DNA of 64,000 nucleotides from DATDAH01 sp963823495. Lineage in GTDB: Bacteria > Actinomycetota > Acidimicrobiia > Acidimicrobiales > DATDAH01. Positions 17,188 to 24,179 of this stretch are shown piece after piece. The notes below the pieces were generated by a model. That model worked only from the letters and a program-made list of their open reading frames with translations, searched no databases and had not been told where the DNA came from. The translations under genes were made by a program, and so were the position numbers. How positions within the stretch are numbered: the stretch's first letter is position 1; every line of letters begins with the position of its first letter. Location of the stretch: the NCBI GenBank assembly GCA_963823495.1, contig CAWGLV010000001.1, positions 3,100,001-3,164,000 on the forward strand, in the 5' to 3' direction.

Positions 17188-18309
17188 GTCCTTGGCCACC
17201 TCGTCGAGGGCCTCGTACTCCTCGCCGGTGTCGACCCAGTCCTCGAACTGGATCACCCCGATCTCGGTGAAGCGCTCCCGCAGCCAGCCGCCGGACGCAT
17301 CGAGCAGGCCGAGCTTCTTGCAGTTGGGGACGATCTTGGAGAACAGCATCGCCTGGAACATCTGGCGCTCGGGCGCCTGCATCGTGGCCTGCAGGGCCTC
17401 CCGGGGCTCCACGCCCATCCGCTCCCAGACCTCCTGCTGCAGCATGCGGTCCCGCATCCGGAGGGCCGCCTCGAAGGCGAACTCCTGGCGTTCGCGGAGC
17501 TCGACGTCGGTGAGGCCGTCGTAGAACTCCTTCAGCGACAGCACGCCGAAGGCCACGTGGCGGGCCTCGTCGCTCATGACGTAGCGCAGGAGCTGCTTCA
17601 GCAGCGGCTCGGTCGTCATCTGGTGCATGAAGCCGAAGGCGGCCAGGGCCAGGCCCTCCACCATGATCTGCATGCCCAGGTAGGTCATGTCCCACCGGCT
17701 GTCCTTCAGGATGTCGTCCAGCAGCATCCTCAGGTGGGCGTTGATCGGGTAGTGCCCGTCCAGCTTGGTGTCGAGGTACTTGGCGAAGACCTCGACGTGG
17801 CGGGCCTCGTCCATCACCTGGGTGGAGGCGTAGTACTTGGCGTCGATCCACGGCACCGTCTCGACGATCTTGGCCGTGCACACCAGCGCGCCCTGCTCAC
17901 CGTGCATGAACTGGGACAGCATCCAGTTCTGGCCCTCGACGCCGAACTCCAGCCACTTGTCGTCGCCCCAGTGCTCCATCGCCGTCCCGGTGAGATCGAT
18001 GTTCTGGTCGAAGAACCCGTTCTGCATGGCGTTGTTGGCGACCACCGACTCCGGGTCGACCTCGATCGACCAGTCCAGGTCGGTCTCGCCGTTCCACTGC
18101 GAGGTCTTCGCCTTCTCGTAGAGCTTGTTGAGCGCCGGACGCCGGCCCTTCTCGTAGTCCCAGGTGAAGATGGCGTCCGCGTTGTCCTCGACGGCGTGGA
18201 TCACCTCGTTCACGTCGGTGTTGGAGACCGCGAGGATGGCCTCGAGGTCGTTGACGTCCGACCGCCCGATGAGGGCTTCGTTGGTGGACATCTCGTCGGT
18301 TGCGGACAT
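17161..18309 (-). CDS. ferritin-like diiron protein (AurF / R2-like fold)
   Basis: 382 residues. Two near-identical EARH motifs (VMDEARHVEVF near 167 and VMSDEARHVAFG near 246), plus glutamates in MHGEQGALV and MVEGLALAAF, give the four-helix carboxylate diiron site of the R2/AurF/acyl desaturase superfamily. A redox or oxygenase role is likely; the substrate cannot be told. Start ATG 18309 with AGGAG eight bases upstream inside the tail of the TetR gene, four bases after its stop, so the regulator and enzyme form one operon. Its 3' end has been amplified in tandem downstream. Confidence 0.8.
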   Translation of the reverse strand: MSATDEMSTNEALIGRSDVNDLEAILAVSNTDVNEVIHAVEDNADAIFTWDYEKGRRPALNKLYEKAKTSQWNGETDLDWSIEVDPESVVANNAMQNGFFDQNIDLTGTAMEHWGDDKWLEFGVEGQNWMLSQFMHGEQGALVCTAKIVETVPWIDAKYYASTQVMDEARHVEVFAKYLDTKLDGHYPINAHLRMLLDDILKDSRWDMTYLGMQIMVEGLALAAFGFMHQMTTEPLLKQLLRYVMSDEARHVAFGVLSLKEFYDGLTDVELRERQEFAFEAALRMRDRMLQQEVWERMGVEPREALQATMQAPERQMFQAMLFSKIVPNCKKLGLLDASGGWLRERFTEIGVIQFEDWVDTGEEYEALDEVAKDREAAAEAG

Positions 18310-18313
18310 GGGT

Positions 18314-18943
18314 TCAGCTCCTGGGGGTTGTCGGGGCAAGGGGGATGAGGCCGGGGGTCACGAACCGGTGGACGTGGCGCCGGGCGGCGTCCAGGTCCCC
18401 CATGTCGAGGTCAGCCGATGGGGACAGGGTGTGGGAGAGGGCCAGGCGGGCCACCATCTCGGTGGCGCGGCGGGCGTCCTGCTCACCGAGGAAGCGGCCC
18501 AGGTGGCGCAGGGCGACGGTCGCGGCGACGGCGAACGCCGTGCCCATGCGGTCGAAGGCGAGATGGGGCAGCACCAGTTCGGGCTCGTGCTCGAGGAGGG
18601 CGTGCAGCGGCTTGTTGTCCCGCAGGAAGCACACGGCCCCCGACAGTCCCTCCGCCAGGACGTCCTCGAGGGTGTCCGCCGCCGCCAGACGGGGCTCGAT
18701 CTCGGCGAAGAACCGGTCCATCTCGTGGCCACCCGCGGCCAGCAGGACGTCGGTGCGCCCGCCGGGGAACCAGCGGTAGACGCTGGCCCGGGAGACGCCG
18801 GCTTCGTCGGCGATGTGCTCGACGGTGACCGCCCGCACGCCGTGCTCGGCGATGCAGGCGAGCGCGGCCACCGCGACCCGCTCGGGCCCGGTGTTCACAT
18901 AGGCGCGGTCATCAGCGGCGATTGCCCCCATCCCCTGAGACAT
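18314..18943 (-). CDS. TetR/AcrR family repressor (next to diiron gene)
   Basis: 209 residues with an N-terminal TetR helix-turn-helix: VAVAALACIAEHG, VTVEHIADEAGVSRASVYRWFPGG. The C-terminal ligand domain is unassigned. It is directly followed by the diiron gene. A palindrome CTGAGACA-N13-TGTCTCAG spans its start codon (18935-18963) and a second one lies at 18978-18995, so it probably represses its own operon. Similar to the TetR gene at 19018-19581, suggesting duplication. Confidence 0.9.
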   Translation of the reverse strand: MSQGMGAIAADDRAYVNTGPERVAVAALACIAEHGVRAVTVEHIADEAGVSRASVYRWFPGGRTDVLLAAGGHEMDRFFAEIEPRLAAADTLEDVLAEGLSGAVCFLRDNKPLHALLEHEPELVLPHLAFDRMGTAFAVAATVALRHLGRFLGEQDARRATEMVARLALSHTLSPSADLDMGDLDAARRHVHRFVTPGLIPLAPTTPRS

Positions 18944-18963
18944 TACGCCTCATTTTGTCTCAG
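18935..18963. promoter_or_regulatory. probable TetR operator over the start codon
   Basis: Inverted repeat CTGAGACA (18935-18942) and TGTCTCAG (18956-18963), exact complements, 13-base spacer. It covers the ATG of the TetR gene (18941-18943) and the sequence just upstream. Size and symmetry fit a TetR dimer site. Confidence 0.6.
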
Positions 18964-18977
18964 GGAAAGACCCATCG

Positions 18978-18995
18978 GTGTGACAGTGTTCACAC
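18978..18995. promoter_or_regulatory. second palindrome upstream of the TetR-diiron operon
   Basis: GTGTGA-CAGTGT-TCACAC: exact 6-bp arms about 35 bp upstream of the TetR ATG, in the 74-bp gap between the two TetR genes. Candidate operator for either repressor. Confidence 0.5.
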
Positions 18996-19017
18996 TCGAC
19001 GGCGCGAGGCGGCGAGG

Positions 19018-19581
19018 TCAGTCGGAGGTCACGATCCCGGACAGGAGCCAACGGTCCACCAGTTCCCGCACCTCGGTGGGGTCGCCGAGGTCCCAGGAGC
19101 CCTCGTCCACGATGAGGCTGCCGACGAGGCGGGCCAGGTGGTCGGCGGCCTCGGCCGGGGTGACCCCCTCGACCAGGGCCTCCTGGGCGAGCAACGGCTC
19201 GAGGTAGCTGCGGATCACCCCGACCACGATGGGGGCGATCCCGGCCAGACGGGCCTGGATCTCGCCCTGGTCGGAGGCCATCGCCCGCTGGAAGGCCTCA
19301 TGCTCCCGCAGCGCCCGATGGGCGAACGTCAGCCCCCGTTCGAGGCGGGCCCGGAAGTCCGGCGAGCCGTCGATGGCCTCGGCCAGCCGGGTGAAGAACC
19401 GTCCGACCTCCCAGGTGACGGTCTCACCGACGAGTTGTTCACGACCGCCCGGGAAGTAGCGGTAGAGCGTCGCCCGCGAGAGCCCGGCCTCCTGGGCCAC
19501 GTCCTCGACCGTGAACCCCTTCATGCCCCCCTGGGCGATGCAGGCCAGCGTGGCCTCCATCGCGCCCTCCCGCGAGGTCAT
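19018..19581 (-). CDS. TetR/AcrR family repressor (next to SURF1 gene)
   Basis: 187 residues with the helix-turn-helix GMKGFTVEDVAQEAGLSRATLYRYFPGGREQL near residues 20-50 and an unassigned ligand domain. The ATG overlaps the SURF1 stop as ATGA, so it is translated with SURF1, and it lies just upstream of a second TetR gene. The two repressors have similar recognition helices and the two palindromes between them may be shared targets. Confidence 0.88.
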   Translation of the reverse strand: MTSREGAMEATLACIAQGGMKGFTVEDVAQEAGLSRATLYRYFPGGREQLVGETVTWEVGRFFTRLAEAIDGSPDFRARLERGLTFAHRALREHEAFQRAMASDQGEIQARLAGIAPIVVGVIRSYLEPLLAQEALVEGVTPAEAADHLARLVGSLIVDEGSWDLGDPTEVRELVDRWLLSGIVTSD

Positions 19582-20330
19582 CGCCCGGGCGCGCCCTGCC
19601 GGGCCCGGCGGCGCAGGATCAGGGGATAGCCGATGAGGGCGATGGTGGTGAAGATGAACCACTGCACCGCGTAACCGAGGTGGGGCCCCTCGTCGAGCAC
19701 GGTGGGCTGGACCGGGGTGGGCCTGTCGCCCTGGGCCGGGTCCTGGGTCTCCAACTGCAGCCAGACGGGGTAGAGGTCGCCGTCGACCTGCTCCTGGAAG
19801 CGCTCGAGGTCGACCCGGGACAGGGTGTCGAGGACCTCCCCGCTCGGGTCGGTCGGCCCGAAGGAACCTCGGCTCTGTGACTCCTCGAGGATGCCGGTGA
19901 CCTCGACGCGACCGTCGGGCGGAGCGGCCTCGGAGCCGAGAACCTGCTCCCCCGTCACCGGGACCCAACCCCGGTTGACGACCAGCACGGTGCCGTCGTC
20001 GAGGACGAGGGGCGTGAGCACCCAGGAGCCGGGGGCCTGGTCATAGCTGCGATTGCGGACCAGGACCTGCGCGGCCTGGTCGTAGGTCCCGGCGGCCGTC
20101 GCGGGGCGAAAGCGGACATCGGCACCGACCCCGGTGGGATCGTCGACGGCGACGATCTCTTCGACCGGGGCGACCGGCTCGTCCTGGCGTTCGGCGATGA
20201 GCGCGTTGCGGTCCCGCTTCTCCTGCCGGCGCTCCAACTGCCAGAAGCCGGCCAGGATCATGGCGACCACCAGCACCAGCACGAACAGGTGCGAGAGGAT
20301 CCACTTCGGCTCGCGGGTGAAGGCGTACAC
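19578..20330 (-). CDS. SURF1 family cytochrome oxidase biogenesis protein
   Basis: 250 residues with two membrane helices, one after the N-terminus (ILSHLFVLVLVVAMILAGFW, then QLERRQEKRDRN) and one near the C-terminus (YAVQWFIFTTIALIGYPLI), enclosing a periplasmic loop with VLVNRGWVP-like sequence (VLVVNRGWVPVTGEQ). This is the SURF1/Shy1 plan; members help assemble heme-copper oxidase. Start GTG with a -10-like TAGCCT (20339-20344) eight bases upstream. No oxidase subunits are in the window. Confidence 0.92.
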   Translation of the reverse strand: MYAFTREPKWILSHLFVLVLVVAMILAGFWQLERRQEKRDRNALIAERQDEPVAPVEEIVAVDDPTGVGADVRFRPATAAGTYDQAAQVLVRNRSYDQAPGSWVLTPLVLDDGTVLVVNRGWVPVTGEQVLGSEAAPPDGRVEVTGILEESQSRGSFGPTDPSGEVLDTLSRVDLERFQEQVDGDLYPVWLQLETQDPAQGDRPTPVQPTVLDEGPHLGYAVQWFIFTTIALIGYPLILRRRARQGAPGR

Positions 20331-20409
20331 CGATCAGGAGGCTATGAGCGGCCCCCGCCATCCGTCGTGACGGCGCCCGCCGGCTGCTGGACCGCACCGG
20401 AAGGACCGG

Positions 20410-21378
20410 TCAGGGGGCGACGACGGGGCGGTCGCCGACGATGCTGGCCCGCTCCATGATCCGGATGTCGGGCCAGTAGTCGTTCGCGGCGTAGTGCTGG
20501 ACCGCCCGGTTGTCCCAGAACGCGACCGAGTCGTCGGCCCAGTGGAACCGGCACTGGTACTCGGGCAGGTCGGCCTCGCGGCAGAGTCGGTCGATGAGGG
20601 CCGTGCTCTCCTCGGGCTCGAGGCCCACGACGTGGCTGGTGAAGATCCGGTTCACATAGAGGTGCCGGCGGCCGGTCACGGGGTGCGTCGGGGCCACCGG
20701 GTGCTCGACCATGGGGTACTGCCGGCGCATCTCGTCGCGGGCCGCAACGTCCACCTGGTGGCCGAAGGCCATCGAGAAGTCGTGGACGGCCACCAGGTCG
20801 TCGATCTGGTCCCGGACGTCGGCGTCGAGGCCGTCGTAGGCGGCGCACTGGTCGCTGAAGAGCGTGTCGCCCCCCGACGCCGGCACCCGGATGGCGTGCA
20901 GGATCGCACCACGCGAGGGGCAGGCCCGCCAGGTCACGTCGTGGTGCCAGGCGTTCTCGTAACCGGCGACCTCGGCGGACTTCTCGAAGCGGACCAGTTC
21001 CGGGACGCCGGTGTTGGCCGGGATGAACGGGTGCTGCTCGAGGTCGCCGAAGCGGCGGGCGAAGGCCACATGGGCCTCGGGCGTGAGGGCCTGGTCCCGG
21101 AAGAACAGGACCTTGAAGGCGGCGAGGGCCGCTTCGAGCTCCTCGATGACCTCGTCGGCGAGCGCGGCGGTGAGGTCCACACCGGAGATCTCCGCGCCGA
21201 CGGTCGCCCCCATCGGTCGGGTGTCGAAGTGGGCCCAGGTCATCGCGCCGAGGTCGGCCCGCTCCTGGTGCAGGTGCCCGACCGGCCCGACCTCGACGTC
21301 GTAGGGGGGCACGCGGACCCGCGCCGCCGCGAGGGCCGCCCCCGGGTCACGGAGATCATCGGTCGTCGCTTCGGCCAT
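20410..21378 (-). CDS. TauD/TfdA family Fe(II)/2-oxoglutarate dioxygenase
   Basis: 322 residues. The 2-His-1-carboxylate facial triad is visible: the HxD pair in AWHHDVTW and the distal His in AVQHYAANDYWPDIRIMER, whose Arg binds 2-oxoglutarate. LFFRDQALTPEAHVAFARRFG is typical of the family, which oxidises taurine, sulfonates, chlorophenoxyacids and other substrates; the substrate here is not predictable. Start ATG 21378 with a -10-like TACCCT (21385-21390) six bases upstream. A sulfatase lies 3 kb away but in a different unit. Confidence 0.9.
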   Translation of the reverse strand: MAEATTDDLRDPGAALAAARVRVPPYDVEVGPVGHLHQERADLGAMTWAHFDTRPMGATVGAEISGVDLTAALADEVIEELEAALAAFKVLFFRDQALTPEAHVAFARRFGDLEQHPFIPANTGVPELVRFEKSAEVAGYENAWHHDVTWRACPSRGAILHAIRVPASGGDTLFSDQCAAYDGLDADVRDQIDDLVAVHDFSMAFGHQVDVAARDEMRRQYPMVEHPVAPTHPVTGRRHLYVNRIFTSHVVGLEPEESTALIDRLCREADLPEYQCRFHWADDSVAFWDNRAVQHYAANDYWPDIRIMERASIVGDRPVVAP

Positions 21379-21449
21379 CACCCGAGGGTACGGCGAAGGC
21401 CCGGGCGGCACCGGAGATCCGGTGCCCGTTGGCGACGTTTCGGTCGGCC

Positions 21450-22418
21450 TCAGGGGGCGACGGCGCCCGAGTTGGGGGCGGTGATCAGGCTGCTGGTGTC
21501 GATCGCCTCGAAGTCCCGGCCGGTGACGTGGTCGTCCAGGGTGTTCAACAGGTCGTTGTCCCAGTGGGGGTTGGGCACGCCGCTCAGGTACCAGGGCGAG
21601 CCGTTGTCGGCCAGGATCATGCCGTGGGTCTGCAGGGCCCGGAGGATGACCCGCAGGCGGGCGGGCGCGGCGGAGATGTCGACCGAGGCCTTCAGGCGGA
21701 ACCAGGCGCCCATCGGCGGCAGGTCGGGGTCGGCGATGCCGGCCTGGTGGCGGGCGGGCCAGACATAGCGGTTCGCGGTTCTCGGCGCGGTGAACCGGAT
21801 GGCGTGGTCGATGCGACCCGCCGCCACCTCGTCCCACCGCACCAGACCGGGGAGGATGGGCAGCCCGGCCGCGTCGGCGCTGGTCCAGCCCGCCGGACGC
21901 AGGGCATTGGCGCGCAGGTTCCACACGGCGCCGGAATCGGCCCGCCACCGGCCGTTGGCCAGCCGCCGAACGCGGTAGAGCTCGTGCAGCCGACAGGTGC
22001 GGCGGTCCACGGTCAGGAGATGGCGGTCACCGGACGCCCGGGACCCCGGTGGACGGCCGCCCTCGATGCGGGGGTTCGGCCCGATCGGGTACAGGCCACG
22101 GTCGCTCTCCGACCCCCAACGGAAGATCACGCGGTGACGTCGCGTCCGGCCGTCCGCCGCGTTCCACGGGATGCCGATGGGACCACCGTTCCACCGGCCG
22201 GAGCCGAAGTCGGCCTTCAGCCCGTCGCTGAGGCCGATGCTGCGCACCCAGTCCGACGAGCGGGCGTGGACCGGCAGGTCGGACACGTCCGCATGCCAGT
22301 AGTTGTCCGCCGGGAACATCGGGCATCCGGCGATCGGCCGAGCCTCGGCGGACGGACCGGAGGCCGCGACGAGCCCCGACGCGACGAGAGCCACGACGAG
22401 GAGCAGGCGGCGGCGCAT
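21450..22418 (-). CDS. secreted protein of unknown function
   Basis: 322 residues. MRRRLLLVVALVASGLVAAS begins a clear signal peptide with a likely cleavage after SAEA. The mature part starts with GCPMFPADNYWHADVSDLPV and contains SGDRHLLTVDRRTC, GAVWNLRANALRPAGWTSAD, AAGLPILPGLVRWDEV, HAIRFTAP and MILADNGSPWYLSG. I recognise this as a conserved extracellular domain found in actinobacteria and other soil bacteria with no assigned activity. Its first codons (MRRRL) and leader are duplicated twice upstream as 45-bp units, which gives an alternative in-frame GTG start. Confidence 0.75.
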   Translation of the reverse strand: MRRRLLLVVALVASGLVAASGPSAEARPIAGCPMFPADNYWHADVSDLPVHARSSDWVRSIGLSDGLKADFGSGRWNGGPIGIPWNAADGRTRRHRVIFRWGSESDRGLYPIGPNPRIEGGRPPGSRASGDRHLLTVDRRTCRLHELYRVRRLANGRWRADSGAVWNLRANALRPAGWTSADAAGLPILPGLVRWDEVAAGRIDHAIRFTAPRTANRYVWPARHQAGIADPDLPPMGAWFRLKASVDISAAPARLRVILRALQTHGMILADNGSPWYLSGVPNPHWDNDLLNTLDDHVTGRDFEAIDTSSLITAPNSGAVAP

Positions 22419-22515
22419 CCCACGGTTATCGAACCCCGACCGGACCGCCTTGAGACGGCGACGCACCCCACAGCTGTCCAACCCCGACCGGACCGCCCCG
22501 AGACGGCGACGACGG
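22413..22515 (-). repeat. 45-bp tandem duplication of the 5' end of the secreted-protein gene
   Basis: Two units of 45 bp share AACCCCGACCGGACCGCC and GAGACGGCGACG. Read on the minus strand they code, in frame, RLGAVRSGLDSCGVRR then RLKAVRSGFDNRGMRR, running into the real start MRRRLLLVV. So leader plus first codons have been copied upstream; the older copies have drifted. The block occupies the divergent promoter region between this gene and the plus-strand gene at 22558. Confidence 0.75.
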
Positions 22516-22557
22516 CGCGATCCGCCCGAACCCGCTCCCGGCTGCCACAATCGCCCG

Positions 22558-23280
22558 ATGGAGAAGGCCCCGCCGAGCCGGGCACGGCTCTGGCTGGTGC
22601 TGGGGCCACTCATCGTCCTGGTCATCGCCGCCCAGATCGGGGACGCCTTCGCGCCGACCCTGGCGGTCGACCATCCGCTGCTGCTGATCATCCTCAACGC
22701 CCGCAACCGCAACCTCGTCCTGGTCACCAACTCCCTGGACGCCCTGTCCTTCTACACCGCCGGGTTCCTGCGTCTGCTGGCCTCGGATCCGCTCTTCTAC
22801 ATCCTGGGCTTCTGGTACGGCGATGCCGGGGTGAAGTGGGTCGAGCGGCGCTCGAGCAGCTTCGGCAGCATGCTGCGGACCTGGGAGCGGATGTTCCACA
22901 AGGCCGCGTGGCCGCTGGTGGCCATCGCCCCCAACAACTTCATCTGCCTCTTCGCCGGGGCGGCGGGAATGACCCCGGCCGCCTTCATCTCCCTCAACCT
23001 GGTCGGGACCGTGGGCCGCCTGTACCTGATCCGCATCCTGGGCGAGGCCTTCGAGAAGCCGATCGATGCCGTCCTCGACTTCATCCGCGAGTACCGCCTC
23101 CCGCTGACCGCGCTCAGCATCACCCTGGTCATGATCACCGTGATCGCCGACCGTCGCTCCGGCAAGGGCGAGCTCGAGGCCCTCATCGACATCGAGGAGG
23201 AGCTCGGCGTCGAGGAGCACCCTGTCCCCGACGGACCCCCGGACCAGGCTCCCCCAGCCGACGACACCTCACCCCCCTGA
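22558..23280 (+). CDS. VTT/DedA-like membrane protein
   Basis: 240 residues with several membrane helices and an acidic tail ending in EEHPVPDGPPDQAPPADD. The central part (FYILGFWYGDAGVKWVERR, then MFHKAAWPLVAIAPNNFICLFAGAAGMTPAAFISLNLVGTVGRLYLIRILG) has the F/YxxGxxxG and reentrant-loop look of the DedA/VTT scramblase-transporter superfamily, though it is not a close DedA. Likely a lipid- or ion-related membrane protein. ATG start; divergent from the secreted-protein gene. A family A hairpin starts two bases after its stop. Confidence 0.65.
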   Translation: MEKAPPSRARLWLVLGPLIVLVIAAQIGDAFAPTLAVDHPLLLIILNARNRNLVLVTNSLDALSFYTAGFLRLLASDPLFYILGFWYGDAGVKWVERRSSSFGSMLRTWERMFHKAAWPLVAIAPNNFICLFAGAAGMTPAAFISLNLVGTVGRLYLIRILGEAFEKPIDAVLDFIREYRLPLTALSITLVMITVIADRRSGKGELEALIDIEEELGVEEHPVPDGPPDQAPPADDTSPP

Positions 23281-23281
23281 A

Positions 23282-23334
23282 CCGAAATTGCGTCAGTTGG
23301 TCACGCCAGGGGTGACCAACTGACGCAATTTCGG
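23282..23334. repeat. family A 3'-end hairpin, copy 3 (longest)
   Basis: Arms of 26 bp: CCGAAATT + GCGTCAGTTGGTCACGCC on the left, complement with a single mismatch on the right, one central base. Both ends carry the AATTTCGG flank, whereas other copies have it on one side only. It begins two bases after the TGA of the DedA-like gene and ends 32 bp before the SDR ATG. The mid-stem triplet is CAG/CTG. Confidence 0.85.
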
Positions 23335-23366
23335 GGGTGGGGGGCGGCATCGGTAGGTTCAGCCGG

Positions 23367-24104
23367 ATGAGTCGGGGCACCGCGGTCGTCACGGGGGCCA
23401 GTTCCGGGATCGGGGCCGCGACCGCGGTCGCCCTCGCCGAGGCCGGATTCGACGTGGTCGTCGGGGCGCGGCGCCAGGACCGGCTGCACGCGGTGGCCGA
23501 GCCGATCGGGGCCCGGGCGCTGCCCCTGGACGTGACCGACGACGCGTCCGTGGCTTCCTTCGTGGCCGAGGTGCCGGAGTGCTCCGTGCTGGTGAACAAC
23601 GCCGGCGGGGCGGTGGGCCTGGCCCGCATCGAAGCGGCCGACCTCGGCCACTGGCGGGCGATGTACGACACGAACGTGCTCGGCACCCTGCGCATGACCA
23701 AGGCGCTGCTCCCCGCGCTCCGGGCCAGCGGCGACGGCCTCGTCGTGGTCATCGGCTCCATCGCCGGCTCCGAGGCCTACATCGGCGGGGCGGGCTACAA
23801 CGCGGCCAAGTTCGCCGAGCGGGCCTTCGCCGAAGCCCTCCGCAAGGAGCTGTTCACCGAGCCCGTGCGGGTCACCGAGATCGAACCCGGCATCGTCGAG
23901 ACCGACTTCAGCCTCGTCCGCTTCGAGGGTGACGAGCAACGTGCGGCCGAGGTCTACGAAGGCGTGGACGCCCTCCGCGCCGAGGACGTGGCCGAGTGCG
24001 TGGCCTTCGTGGCCACCCGGCCCGGGCGGGTCAACATCGACCAGATGGTCGTCCTCGCGAGAGACCAGCTCGGCGCCACCCGACTCCACCGCCGCGCGCC
24101 CTGA
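23367..24104 (+). CDS. short-chain dehydrogenase/reductase (classical SDR)
   Basis: 245 residues. Cofactor motif TGASSGIGAA at residues 9-18, NNAG at about 76-79, catalytic Ser in VIGSIAGSEA and the YxxxK pair in GYNAAKFAE; R following the first strand (VVGARRQDRL) suggests NADP(H). It resembles the YdfG-like 3-hydroxy acid/serine dehydrogenases (PGIVETDFS). A -10-like TAGGTT (23354-23359) ends seven bases before the ATG. Convergent with the sulfatase gene across a family B hairpin. Confidence 0.9.
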   Translation: MSRGTAVVTGASSGIGAATAVALAEAGFDVVVGARRQDRLHAVAEPIGARALPLDVTDDASVASFVAEVPECSVLVNNAGGAVGLARIEAADLGHWRAMYDTNVLGTLRMTKALLPALRASGDGLVVVIGSIAGSEAYIGGAGYNAAKFAERAFAEALRKELFTEPVRVTEIEPGIVETDFSLVRFEGDEQRAAEVYEGVDALRAEDVAECVAFVATRPGRVNIDQMVVLARDQLGATRLHRRAP

Positions 24105-24109
24105 CCACC

Positions 24110-24161
24110 CGTTCTGGCGCCTCATCGAGGCGCCAGGGCGCCGCAATCGGGCGCCAGAACG
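24110..24161. repeat. family B 3'-end hairpin, copy 1
   Basis: Arms CGTTCTGGCGCC (24110-24121) and GGCGCCAGAACG (24150-24161) are exact complements enclosing a second small hairpin region (CTCATCGAGGCGCCAG). It shares GGCGCCGCAATCGGGCGCC plus CAGAA with the element at 43624. It fills the convergent gap: six bases after the SDR stop and 19 before the sulfatase stop. Confidence 0.8.
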
Positions 24162-24179
24162 AGGGGGGAGTGGGAGGGC

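Noticed and set aside
18954..19017. Cyclic-AMP receptor site for GTGTGA-N6-TCACAC
   Set aside because: It resembles the CRP half-site TGTGA, but position between two TetR genes makes a TetR operator at least as likely; the sequence alone cannot decide.
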